This document shows positions 1 through 6,356 of a stretch of 9,281 nt of DNA, one piece after another. The stretch is from Candidatus Omnitrophota bacterium. GTDB lineage: Bacteria > Omnitrophota > 4484-213. A model generated the notes under the pieces. The model had not been told where the DNA came from, did not search any database, and saw nothing but the letters and a program-made list of their open reading frames with translations. The translations under genes and the position numbers were made by a program. The stretch spans positions 1-9,281 of the forward strand of contig DAOWIN010000148.1 in NCBI GenBank assembly GCA_030640885.1, given 5' to 3'. Numbering within the stretch: position 1 is the stretch's first letter; every line of letters starts with the position of its first letter.

Positions 1-29
1 AATATTTTTCTTTTTCTTTGTTTAGGTTC

Positions 30-87
30 ACCCCGTTAAATAATTTACTTCGTAAATTAAAATCCAAAGGATTTTATTTAATGGGGT
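30..87. repeat. Perfect three-way-junction palindrome
   Basis: Positions 30-41 pair with 76-87 (12 bp, one G-T wobble at 35/82). Inside this stem are two back-to-back hairpins: 42-48 with 52-58 (7 bp, 3-base loop) and 59-65 with 69-75 (7 bp, 3-base loop). Every base of the 58-base element is paired except the two 3-base loops, so it would fold as a closed three-way junction with no unpaired joint bases, in either strand. This compactness is hard to explain by chance. It lies downstream of the last gene, outside any ORF I trust. It may be a small dispersed (MITE- or REP-like) element or a structured RNA end. No function can be assigned from one copy. Confidence 0.7.
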
Positions 88-95
88 CAATTGTA

Positions 96-146
96 ATTTG
101 GAGCTTGTGATTTATTTGTTATTTGGTGCTTGGTGCTTGAAATTTG
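96..146. repeat. Heptad-phased low-complexity array
   Basis: The stretch reads as consecutive 7-base words with drifting sequence, for example GCTTGTG, TGTTATT, then TGGTGCT twice in a row, then TGAAATT. The same 7-base phasing is seen at other gene gaps in this window with different words. The array lies between the three-way-junction element (30-87) and the hairpin at 147-175, with no coding signal on either strand. Confidence 0.55.
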
Positions 147-175
147 CTCAACTTTGGCATTTTGCCAAAGTTGAG
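147..175. repeat. 13-bp hairpin, copy 1; possible terminator for plus-strand transcription
   Basis: Positions 147-159 are the exact reverse complement of 163-175, with a 3-base TTT loop. On the plus strand the stem is followed by a run of five T (176-180), which is the form of an intrinsic terminator for a gene entering from the left of the window. On the minus strand, where it lies 12 bases past the stop codon of the outer-membrane gene, no U-run follows, so termination there is less certain. The core TCAAC/TTTGGCA arm recurs at 9251-9277 with a compensatory change, which marks it as a repeated element and not just a local terminator. Confidence 0.75.
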
Positions 176-187
176 TTTTTAACTATT

Positions 188-985
188 TCAGAATCTAAAG
201 GCAAATTTAACCCCGTATTCTGTAGAATTATTTTTGGGTTCAACCCAACTTGCCCCTGAAGGGTCTGTTGTGGTTTCCGATTCCTCAATGTTCCAATATC
301 TTATAAAGCATCCTAAAACAACATCTATTAGCTTAGCCCTTTTTTGCAACTCTATAGAACCCCTGCCGCCACGCCCTTTGGTTTGTCTATTTTCAATATC
401 ATAGTATCCGGGAACATCACCAAGATGGCTCTTTTGCTTCCCCCACCACAAGTAATCATACTCAAGGGTCATCGCCAAAAACCAGTTGTTATCTAAATCA
501 GTAATGCTTTCTATACCTATTGGGGTATAGATATAGTTGGATTCTCTTTCATAACCCCATGCCCCTGTTGAACTAATCATATTGGACGAATTATCATTTA
601 GATACCTATATCCTATACCGCCATAAGGGATAATCTTTGTAGCATGCTTCTTCAATAAAGGAAGACCGCAATCTGGATTCTTAACCAAACCTCTAATCTC
701 TATTATGTAATCATCTATATCTTCTATAGTCCCTGAGTTTTCATAATCTACCTCACCAAAACTGTATCTGCCTTCGGCCTTCCAGGTAAGATTTTTGTAA
801 CGGCTATAAGAAGCGAATATTCCTTTCATTGTACCTTTGTTTTTCATCACTCCCGGCTCTCGGTAGGTAATATGCGATATCTCAGTTCCCGCTTCAAAGC
901 TATGATTAGACAAAGTCTCCGCAAAACTATACCCTATTCCCCAAAGCATAAAACATACTGTCAATACTGCTATCCTTTTTATCAT
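188..985 (-). CDS. Outer-membrane beta-barrel protein, function unknown
   Basis: A 265-residue protein that I do not recognise as a named family. Residues 1-22 form a signal peptide (MIKR, then a hydrophobic core, then a YSFA cleavage site before ETLS). The rest shows alternating hydrophobic and aromatic strands separated by polar turns (many Tyr, Trp, Asn, Gly), and the chain ends in Phe (FAFRF), the usual C-terminal signal for outer-membrane barrel insertion. The size fits a barrel of roughly 8-12 strands. The frame is open upstream to a TTG at 1009, but I chose the ATG at 985: it begins a standard signal peptide and has AAGAAGAGGA immediately before it, although closer than usual. It follows gatC after a repeat-filled gap of about 125 bases, so it is probably transcribed separately or only loosely coupled. 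Residues around 170-215 are rich in Gly, Lys and Arg and may be an exposed loop. Confidence 0.75.
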   Translation of the reverse strand: MIKRIAVLTVCFMLWGIGYSFAETLSNHSFEAGTEISHITYREPGVMKNKGTMKGIFASYSRYKNLTWKAEGRYSFGEVDYENSGTIEDIDDYIIEIRGLVKNPDCGLPLLKKHATKIIPYGGIGYRYLNDNSSNMISSTGAWGYERESNYIYTPIGIESITDLDNNWFLAMTLEYDYLWWGKQKSHLGDVPGYYDIENRQTKGRGGRGSIELQKRAKLIDVVLGCFIRYWNIEESETTTDPSGASWVEPKNNSTEYGVKFAFRF

Positions 986-1011
986 TCCTCTTCTTGGTTT
1001 AAATATCAATC

Positions 1012-1114
1012 AACAGTTTACAGTTAACGGTCAACAGAGAACAAAAAAGAATAAAGGCAGGTGATTGTTTTTCTGCAAACTGCAAACTGTAGACTGCAGA
1101 CTGCAGACTGTTAA
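1012..1114. repeat. Paired heptad arrays between gatC and the barrel gene
   Basis: Two short arrays in opposite orientation. Positions 1014-1034 hold three 7-base words (CAGTTTA, CAGTTAA, CGGTCAA). Positions 1073-1107 hold five (CTGCAAA twice, CTGTAGA, CTGCAGA twice), followed by CTGTTAA at 1108-1114. The second array read on the minus strand is made of TCTGCAG/TTTGCAG words, matching the CAG-ending words of the first, so the arms could pair imperfectly around an A-rich centre (about 1038-1072). The last word overlaps the gatC stop codon: the TAA on the minus strand lies within TTAACAG. Confidence 0.7.
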
Positions 1115-1404
1115 CTTATAATCTTAGGCACCTTGAAAAAGTCGCCTTTTCTCTGGGGCGCATTTTTTAACGCGTCCTCAACCGCCAAAGATTTCCTGAT
1201 TTTATCGGGACGAAGAATATTTTTTTTCTCTCTCTTTTGAAGAAAAACATCAGATTCATTATTATCTATTTTTACCTTCTTTAGTTTATCAACATAATCC
1301 AATATTTTGCTCAATTGCCCTGCAATCTCTTTTCTCTCTTCTACCGTCAGTTTTATGCGCGCCAATTTCTCAATATATTCAAGGTCTTTGTTTTCAAACT
1401 GCAT
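1111..1404 (-). CDS. gatC: Asp-tRNA(Asn)/Glu-tRNA(Gln) amidotransferase subunit C
   Basis: A 97-residue GatC, the small helical subunit that clamps GatA and GatB in the complex converting Glu-tRNA(Gln) and/or Asp-tRNA(Asn) to the amidated forms in the cytoplasm. The N-terminus has the typical LEYIEKLARIKLT helix. The C-terminus has the family signature LRPDKIRKSL, then EDALKNAP, then FFKVPKII. The frame is open to an ATG at 1419, but I chose the ATG at 1404 because GGAGG at 1411-1415 lies six bases ahead of it and the family normally starts about here. The start overlaps the rsmA stop by 11 bases, suggesting translational coupling. Oddly, no gatA or gatB is adjacent; the next gene is an unrelated barrel protein, so the partner subunits must be elsewhere. 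The TAA stop is part of a 7-base repeat word. Confidence 0.93.
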   Translation of the reverse strand: MQFENKDLEYIEKLARIKLTVEERKEIAGQLSKILDYVDKLKKVKIDNNESDVFLQKREKKNILRPDKIRKSLAVEDALKNAPQRKGDFFKVPKIIS

Positions 1405-2218
1405 AAGCTTCCTCCACATTTTTATTCAGTTTAATAAATTCTTCTAAGCTGAGCGTTTCTCCCCGCTGATTAAAATCTATATTGCTCTCCGCTAATATTT
1501 TTTTAATCAAATTCTTGTTTAAAGGAAAACTATCTGTTAGACAATTAAGAATGGTTTTCCGCCGCTGGCTAAAAGCGGCTTCAATTACACCAAAAAGCAA
1601 ACTTTCGTTTTGAACAGAATATTTCTTTTTTTTATAGATGTCTAATTTTACTAAACAAGAATCTACCTTAGGAATAGGGAAAAAAGATTTCGCCGAAATA
1701 TTAAAAATTTTTCTGGGTTCGCTAAAAAATTTTGTTTTCACAGAAAGAATGCCATAATCTTTTCCGCCGGGCTCAGCGACTGAACGCTCACCCACTTCTT
1801 TTTGCACAGTAATTAAAATAAAATCAATTATTTCTTTTCGCTTAAATAAATGGAAAATTATCGGCGTAGTAATATAATAAGGAAGATTACCAATTACTTT
1901 GCACTTGTCTACGCCAATAAAATCAAATTTTAAAATATCCTTATTAACAATCTCTAAATTAGGAAAATCTCTGAATCTTTCTTCTAATATTTCAACCAAT
2001 TGCCTATCTTTTTCAATCGCAATTACCCGCTTTACCTTTTTTAAAATCTCTTCAGTCAAAACTCCAAACCCTGCGCCAACTTCAACAACTACATCATCTT
2101 TTTGTAAATCAGCGGCTTTTATTATTTTGCGTTTAATATTTCCATCAACCAAAAAATTCTGCCCCCACCTCTTTTTGGGATAAAAATCATATTTCTTAAA
2201 GAGGGTTTGAATATTCAC
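1394..2218 (-). CDS. rsmA: 16S rRNA (adenine1518-N6/adenine1519-N6)-dimethyltransferase
   Basis: RsmA (KsgA) uses S-adenosylmethionine to dimethylate two adjacent adenines in the 3' terminal hairpin of 16S rRNA during late 30S assembly. The 274-residue length is normal. Visible motifs are KKRWGQNFLVD near residues 15-25 (family N-terminus), the SAM-binding VVEVGAGFGVLT at 44-55, the acidic IEKD at 68-71 contacting the ribose, the NKDIL at 92-96, and the catalytic NLPYYITTPI at 111-120. The C-terminal small helical domain contains SQRRKT, also typical. The start is a GTG at 2218 with no visible Shine-Dalgarno, but the protein aligns with the family from this residue. It sits between pdxA (139-base repeat-filled gap) and gatC (overlap). 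The surA-pdxA-rsmA order is also that of E. coli. Confidence 0.95.
   Translation of the reverse strand: MNIQTLFKKYDFYPKKRWGQNFLVDGNIKRKIIKAADLQKDDVVVEVGAGFGVLTEEILKKVKRVIAIEKDRQLVEILEERFRDFPNLEIVNKDILKFDFIGVDKCKVIGNLPYYITTPIIFHLFKRKEIIDFILITVQKEVGERSVAEPGGKDYGILSVKTKFFSEPRKIFNISAKSFFPIPKVDSCLVKLDIYKKKKYSVQNESLLFGVIEAAFSQRRKTILNCLTDSFPLNKNLIKKILAESNIDFNQRGETLSLEEFIKLNKNVEEAYAV
1411..1415 (-). promoter_or_regulatory. Ribosome binding site deciding the gatC start
   Basis: GGAGG on the minus strand, six bases upstream of the ATG at 1404 and inside the end of rsmA. It supports the internal ATG over the upstream in-frame ATG at 1419. Confidence 0.75.
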
Positions 2219-2226
2219 AGACTAAA

Positions 2227-2350
2227 CTCAAATGACGAAATCCGAAACCCGAATGACTAAGAATACCCAATTATTTCAATGACCGATGAGGTTAATATTC
2301 ATTTTATTGAACATTTGACATTAGTCATTCATTCGTCATTCGTCATTGAG
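2227..2350. repeat. Inverted heptad array between pdxA and rsmA
   Basis: The left arm 2227-2260 and right arm 2321-2350 are imperfect reverse complements. The outer part (CTCA plus ATGACGAA, with one bulged base) and the inner ten bases (2251-2260 with 2321-2330) pair exactly. The arms are built from 7-base words such as AATGACG, AAATCCG and AAACCCG on the left and TCATTCG on the right. The 60-base centre, read on the minus strand, continues a weaker 7-base phase (GGTCATT, GAAATAA, TTGGGTA). It fills almost the whole gap. The same words recur in permuted order at 7604-7684. Confidence 0.75.
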
Positions 2351-2357
2351 TAATTGG

Positions 2358-3425
2358 TCATTTCTTTCTACTAAGAAACTCTGCCATCTTTATCGCCTCA
2401 ATCATTGACTGCGGATTAGCAATCCCTTTCCCGGCAATGTCAAAACCAGTGCCATGGTCTGGAGAGGTGCGAATTATCGGTAATCCCAATGTTATATTTA
2501 CTCCCTTATCAAAACTGAGCATCTTGAAGGGGATTAACCCTTGGTCGTGATACATCGCAACTGCTACTTCATATTTTTTAGAATAGATCTGATGAAAAAG
2601 CACATCGGGAGGCAAAGGACCTTCCGCTTTAATCCCCTCCCGATGTGCTTTTTGCACTGCTTTTTTTATCTCCTTTTCCTCGCTTCCTAAAAGCCCATCC
2701 TCTCCGGCATGGGGATTAAAACCAGCAATAGCAATTTTTGGCTTTGTATTAAAATATTTTTTAAGAAAAACCGCTGTCAATTTTATTACTTTATAAATTC
2801 TTTGCGAAGTTAATAAACAGCTCACCCCTTTTAGGGGCAAATGAGTAGTCGCCAAAACCACCTTAAAAAGGGGCCCGCTAAACATCATTGCCGTATCTTT
2901 TGCTCCTGTCAGGTGTGCCAACAACTGCGTATGCCCGGGATAATTGCAGCCTGCTGAATTTATCGCTTGCTTACTGATAGGGGCAGTTACCAAAGCATCT
3001 ATCCTTTCTTCCTGAGCAAGCCTTACCCCCTTCTCAATACATTCAACAGCCGCTTTACCTAATCTCTGGTTTGTTTTTCCAAGAGTAAATCTAAAATTTA
3101 TGTTGGAAAGATCTAAAATAGCAGCTTGCGATACCAAAGAAATCTTTAATCTATCAATTGTATTTTGAATTACCTTTTTGTCGCCGATAATTAAAAATTT
3201 TGTTTTCTTAAATTTTTTACTACTGAGCGCCTTTAAAATTACCTCTGGCCCAATTCCCGCGGCATCTCCTAATGTAATTCCAATCTTGCAAGCTGCAGGT
3301 CGCAAGCTGCAGGCTTCAGGTTTTTTCTTGTGACTTACGACTTGCGGTTTCTTTTTTCTTCTTTCTTGCCTGCAACCTGCAACCTGTGGCTTGCAGCATG
3401 ATTTATCTAATCTCAATATAGGCAT
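2358..3425 (-). CDS. pdxA: 4-hydroxythreonine-4-phosphate dehydrogenase with repeat-derived N-terminal extension
   Basis: PdxA oxidises 4-phosphohydroxy-L-threonine with NAD(P) in pyridoxal-phosphate synthesis. The catalytic body starts near residue 47 (KIGITLGDAAGIGPEV). It shows the substrate pair H165-T166 (PGHTQ), the three metal-binding histidines H195 (THLPL), H239 (FNPHAGE) and H293 (MYHDQG), and RTSPDHGTGFDIAG near the C-terminus; spacing of the histidines matches E. coli PdxA. Without the extension the length (about 310) is normal. Residues about 9-46 are basic, Cys-rich and low in complexity, and are encoded by a 7-base repeat array (3285-3397), so they are unlikely to be functional. 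The start used is the ATG at 3425, overlapping the end of surA by 23 bases, with GAGG and AGG upstream. An in-frame TTG near 3305 (residue 41) is an alternative that would give an ordinary PdxA. The neighbours surA and rsmA match the E. coli order. Confidence 0.93.
   Translation of the reverse strand: MPILRLDKSCCKPQVAGCRQERRKKKPQVVSHKKKPEACSLRPAACKIGITLGDAAGIGPEVILKALSSKKFKKTKFLIIGDKKVIQNTIDRLKISLVSQAAILDLSNINFRFTLGKTNQRLGKAAVECIEKGVRLAQEERIDALVTAPISKQAINSAGCNYPGHTQLLAHLTGAKDTAMMFSGPLFKVVLATTHLPLKGVSCLLTSQRIYKVIKLTAVFLKKYFNTKPKIAIAGFNPHAGEDGLLGSEEKEIKKAVQKAHREGIKAEGPLPPDVLFHQIYSKKYEVAVAMYHDQGLIPFKMLSFDKGVNITLGLPIIRTSPDHGTGFDIAGKGIANPQSMIEAIKMAEFLSRKK
3285..3397. repeat. Heptad array inside the 5' end of pdxA
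   Basis: Two blocks of 7-base words face each other. Positions 3285-3319 hold CTTGCAA, GCTGCAG, GTCGCAA, GCTGCAG, GCTTCAG. Positions 3370-3397 hold CTGCAAC twice, CTGTGGC, TTGCAGC. Between them lie a shorter block (TTGTGAC, TTACGAC, TTGCGGT at 3328-3348) and a pyrimidine tract. The blocks are approximately reverse complementary. Because the unit is 7 bases, the reading frame shifts with each word, and the pdxA frame stays open through all of it. Confidence 0.75.
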
Positions 3426-4317
3426 CCTGCTTTAATTCCTCTATCCATTTGGCAAGTTCCCGCGCGCTCTTTTTTTGCCATAGGATGTTTTCAATCTCGC
3501 CCATCACCTTGGGTAATCCACTTATCTTCCTTTGCTGTTTTCCCTCTACCTTAAAAATATGGTAACCAACCTCTGTTTTTATCAACCCTGAAATCTCCCC
3601 AATCTTCAGACTAAAAATAACATTATCAATTTCAGCAACCATCTCCCCTTTTGATATAAATTTTACTTCCTCGTCCCCGTTTGCAGAATATTCGCGGGCA
3701 ACAAGATTAAAATCGTTTCCTGCTCTCAATTTGTCCAATGCCTCTACAATTTCGTCTTCCGACTTGGTGGAAATCATTCTTACTTTAACCTTTCGTTGTT
3801 GCGTCCAATCATCTTTATGCTGCTGATAATAAGAGGATATTTCCTGGGGAGTAATCCTTACCTTCTCGGCAAGATAACCTCGTACTGCTTTCCTAATTAT
3901 AATCTGCCGTTCATATTTCTGTTTTAATTTCTGAATATTAAAATTTTCCCGTTCCAAAGTTTTGTTAAACTCTTCTACCGAAGCAAAAGCCTTTTTTGCT
4001 TCATTAATCTCTTTTTCTATCTCCTCCTCTACTGCTTCAAACCCCTTTTTCTTTGCCTCTTGAAAAATCAATTTATTTTCAATCATCTGCTCTAAAATGT
4101 CTTTTTCCGCCTTTTTTATTTTTCTGTTTAAATCCTCGCCTTGATAAACGGCTTTATACTGTTCATACAAAGGCAAAAGGCTATAATCCAACTCTTGCTG
4201 AGTAATTACTCCATTATTCACTACAGCCACAATTTTATTCACTTCCTCTGCTCTTGCGTTAGAACAATGGAATAACAGAATAAAAAAACAGTAAAAAATA
4301 CTTAAATATTTTCTCAT
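3403..4317 (-). CDS. surA: Periplasmic SurA-type chaperone/peptidyl-prolyl isomerase
   Basis: A 304-residue exported chaperone, predicted to bind unfolded outer-membrane proteins in the periplasm. Residues 1-23 are a signal peptide ending ARA before EEVNK. Residues about 27-150 form the SurA N-terminal helical domain (IVAVVNNGVITQQELD at its start). Residues about 175-258 form a single parvulin domain (ADF-like GNDFNLVAREYS, FISKGEM, GEISGLIKTEVGYHIFKVE). E. coli SurA has two parvulin domains and 428 residues, so this is the shorter form. The usual HIL motif at the domain start reads MIS (Met181), so the first active-site histidine appears to be missing, while H253 is retained; isomerase activity may be weak or lost with chaperone function kept. 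It starts four bases inside the apbE stop (ATGA), with GGGGAG upstream. A PrsA-like or PpiC-like name is also possible, but the position before pdxA and rsmA favours SurA. Confidence 0.85.
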   Translation of the reverse strand: MRKYLSIFYCFFILLFHCSNARAEEVNKIVAVVNNGVITQQELDYSLLPLYEQYKAVYQGEDLNRKIKKAEKDILEQMIENKLIFQEAKKKGFEAVEEEIEKEINEAKKAFASVEEFNKTLERENFNIQKLKQKYERQIIIRKAVRGYLAEKVRITPQEISSYYQQHKDDWTQQRKVKVRMISTKSEDEIVEALDKLRAGNDFNLVAREYSANGDEEVKFISKGEMVAEIDNVIFSLKIGEISGLIKTEVGYHIFKVEGKQQRKISGLPKVMGEIENILWQKKSARELAKWIEELKQDAYIEIR

Positions 4318-5237
4318 CTTGCTCTCCCCGATTGCTTTATTATCAACTCTACCCCATTTTTTAATTGAACAATCTTTATTTTTCCGCCTTGCTCAAATAC
4401 CACAAATCCCTTTATATCATCTTTTAAACTCTTAATCAACTTTAATGTTTTATCTTTCCCTAAAACAAAAAAGGCAGTAGCTAAAATGTCACTTTTAAAA
4501 CAACTATCAGAAATAACTGTAACACTTAAAATCCCGCGCTGCGCGGCTTTTTTATCTTGAGGATTAATGATATGCAAACGCAAATAATTCCCTGAGCTGG
4601 CGATTGCTTTATTTTTTAAATTTAAAACTTTTAATATCTTATTTTCTATTAGAGGATGCTGTATGCCTATCCTCCATTTTTTTCCCCCTGCTATTATATC
4701 ACCGCCGGCATTTATTAAAAAGGACTTAATCCCAAATTCTTTCAGTTTTTTAGCAGCTTGGTCAACAATATATCCCTTTGCGCATCCGCCTAAATCTATA
4801 GTTAATCCTTTTCTATCAAAAAAAATGGTTTTTTCTTCTCCGTTTAAGATAATATTTTTATAACTTGTTTGTTTGTTCGGGGAATGAACAGTAGGGTCAA
4901 ATGCCCCTTCAGTAAGCCGAGAAAATTCAATCGTTTTTTTAACAACCGAAAACAAGCTTTCGCTTACCCTTATTGGCTGTCGAGCCGCATTCTTGTTTAA
5001 TTCAAAAAGTTCGCTTTGCTGATCATAATAATTGAATATCTTTTCTAATTTTTCTATTTCGGCAAAGGTTAAATTTATCTTTTGTTGGGTATCTTTCTTA
5101 TTTGCTCTCAGCGCTTTAATCTCGATGGTAGTTCCCAAAAAAATGCGGCTATCATGAAGGGGTGAGGAAGAACAGGAGGAAAGTAAAAGAGAGAAAAGAG
5201 AAAGTAGAAACAGAATTTTTGCGTTTTTATCAAACAT
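4314..5237 (-). CDS. apbE: FAD:protein FMN transferase, lipoprotein
   Basis: ApbE cleaves FAD and transfers FMN covalently to a Thr/Ser of exported or membrane-facing flavoproteins such as NqrC or RnfG. The 307-residue length is usual. Residues 1-21 are a lipoprotein signal with lipobox LSSC, so Cys22 should carry lipid. Motifs in order are GAFDPTV at 111-117, the glycine-rich DLGGCAKGYIVDQ at 148-160, LINAGGDIIAGG at 174-185, WRIGIQHP at 188-195, SGNYLR then HIINP at 215-226, and SDILATAFFVLG at 249-260 (metal and pyrophosphate region). No clear Shine-Dalgarno precedes the ATG at 5237, which lies inside a duplicated block. The stop overlaps the surA start by four bases. No flavinylation target is encoded in the window. 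Confidence 0.93.
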   Translation of the reverse strand: MFDKNAKILFLLSLFSLLLSSCSSSPLHDSRIFLGTTIEIKALRANKKDTQQKINLTFAEIEKLEKIFNYYDQQSELFELNKNAARQPIRVSESLFSVVKKTIEFSRLTEGAFDPTVHSPNKQTSYKNIILNGEEKTIFFDRKGLTIDLGGCAKGYIVDQAAKKLKEFGIKSFLINAGGDIIAGGKKWRIGIQHPLIENKILKVLNLKNKAIASSGNYLRLHIINPQDKKAAQRGILSVTVISDSCFKSDILATAFFVLGKDKTLKLIKSLKDDIKGFVVFEQGGKIKIVQLKNGVELIIKQSGRAR

Positions 5238-5390
5238 TAACAGAAACAGAGATAATTTTTCAATTTCTAATGTCTAATTGCTCTAACTCATTGGGTCACC
5301 CAGTTCCCCAGACCCTCAGTTTCCCATCTGGGCGACTGCGTGACTGGTTGCTGGACAGCTACCATTTAGGTCAATTAGTCATTTTATTTT
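5213..5390. repeat. Duplicated junction block, copy 1 (mdh-apbE gap)
   Basis: This block matches 6357-6533 with 17 substitutions and one single-base indel by hand alignment (about 90% identity). It covers the first 25 bases of apbE, the whole apbE leader and the last bases before the mdh stop. The most conserved parts are 5261-5305 and 5361-5390, without mismatch; the differences cluster in the repeat array between them (about 5306-5358). That array consists of CCCAG/CTGGG words with 7- and 8-base spacing and forms opposed arms. Confidence 0.9.
5249..5277 (-). promoter_or_regulatory. Weak candidate promoter before apbE
   Basis: On the minus strand TTAGAC (5272-5277) is separated by 17 bases from TATCTC (5249-5254). 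If used, transcription would begin about five bases before the apbE ATG, giving a nearly leaderless message, which would fit the absence of a Shine-Dalgarno. The same pair is kept in the second copy of the block. The match to sigma-70 consensus is poor, so this is only a candidate. Confidence 0.2.
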
Positions 5391-6339
5391 ATATTTTTCT
5401 CTTGGAGTATATCCCTAATTTCCTAATTCCCTCCTTCGCCTTTTTAGCCGATTCCTGCAATATTTTCTTTTCTTCTTTATCCAATTCTAACTCAACAATT
5501 TCCTCTATCCCCTTTCCGCCGATTTTAACCGGCACCCCTAAGCAGACATTACTTAAATTATATTCTCCTTCTAAATAAACAGAAACAGGCAAAACCCTTT
5601 TTTCATTATTGCATATTGCCTTTAACATCAAAAAAACAGCGGCAGAAGGGGCATAATGGGCGCTGCAAGCTAAATAAGAAACAATCTCTGCCCCTCTTTT
5701 TCTTGTTTTTTTCAGCAATTGTTCAACCCTTTCTCTGTCTAATATTCGTCTAATAGAAACTCCATAAGCCGTAGAATACTTCGGTAGTGGAAGCATTAGA
5801 TCGCTATGCATTCCCATTACCATTGCTTGAATATTTTGCGCCGAGACCTTCAATTCATCAGCAATAAGACCGCCGAAACGCCCAGCATCCAAAACTCCCG
5901 ACATTCCCATAACTTTTGGGCGGGAAAATCCGCTTATTTTATAAACCAAATAAGTCATTATATCTAAAGGATTGGTAACTACAATAATTATTGCATTGGG
6001 GATATATCTCTTTATTTTTAGAGTAATTTCTCTTATAACCTCCTCATTTTTGCCTAACAAATCCTCCCGACTCATATCGGGCTTGCGAGAAAAGCCGGCA
6101 GTGATTACAACTATATCTGCACCTGCAAGCTCTAAATAGTCTATAGCATAATTAACTCTTTGCGGACAACCTAAAATTGACAGGTTATCTTTTAGGTCTA
6201 AAACTACGCCGTGGGCAAGGTTTTCCTTTACATCTAAAAGAAGAACATCGGCTAAGTCATTTTCGGCAACCCGCATCGCTAATGTCGCTCCTATCTTTCC
6301 TGCTCCAATAATGGCAATTTTTCTTTTTTCACTTTTCAT
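5389..6339 (-). CDS. mdh: Malate dehydrogenase (LDH-like type)
   Basis: Interconverts malate and oxaloacetate with NAD(H) in the cytoplasm. The 316-residue length is normal. Residues 7-20 form the nucleotide-binding loop (KIAIIGAGKIGATL) and D36 (LLLDV) marks NAD preference. The substrate loop AGFSRKPDMSREDLL at 81-95 carries R85 and R91; an Arg rather than Gln at the specificity position favours malate over lactate dehydrogenase. N123 (VTNP), the D151/R154 pair (DAGR) and catalytic H178 (GMHSD) complete the site. The first five residues (MKSEK) come from a GTGAAAA-type 7-base repeat and precede the usual family start; no good Shine-Dalgarno is seen. The neighbour upstream is an isocitrate dehydrogenase, consistent with a TCA role. 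The gap to apbE holds a duplicated repeat block. Confidence 0.92.
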   Translation of the reverse strand: MKSEKRKIAIIGAGKIGATLAMRVAENDLADVLLLDVKENLAHGVVLDLKDNLSILGCPQRVNYAIDYLELAGADIVVITAGFSRKPDMSREDLLGKNEEVIREITLKIKRYIPNAIIIVVTNPLDIMTYLVYKISGFSRPKVMGMSGVLDAGRFGGLIADELKVSAQNIQAMVMGMHSDLMLPLPKYSTAYGVSIRRILDRERVEQLLKKTRKRGAEIVSYLACSAHYAPSAAVFLMLKAICNNEKRVLPVSVYLEGEYNLSNVCLGVPVKIGGKGIEEIVELELDKEEKKILQESAKKAKEGIRKLGIYSKRKI

Positions 6340-6353
6340 TTTTAACTTTTCAC
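6326..6353. repeat. Four heptads spanning the mdh start codon
   Basis: Positions 6326-6353 are four consecutive 7-base words differing at one or two bases: TTTTCAC, TTTTCAT, TTTTAAC, TTTTCAC. On the minus strand these read GTGAAAA, GTTAAAA, ATGAAAA, GTGAAAA, and the third word contains the mdh ATG. The GTG triplets are out of frame with mdh. Confidence 0.7.
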
Positions 6354-6356
6354 TAG

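Noticed and set aside
30..87. The folded element as a tRNA or riboswitch.
   Set aside because: No anticodon loop, T-loop or acceptor CCA pattern, and the junction is too short for known riboswitches. It is AT-rich and fully symmetrical.
986..1009. Outer-membrane gene starting at TTG 1009.
   Set aside because: It would add eight residues before a standard signal peptide, has no Shine-Dalgarno, and runs next to the repeat array.
1405..1419. gatC starting at the upstream ATG (1419).
   Set aside because: GGAGG is positioned for the ATG at 1404, and the extra residues are not in the family.
1899..2183. Plus-strand ORF opposite rsmA, and similar ones at 4663-4863, 6953-7171, 7400-7690, 7944-8276 and 8716-8937.
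   Set aside because: All are shadows of clearly conserved minus-strand genes, with no ribosome binding site or recognisable domain.
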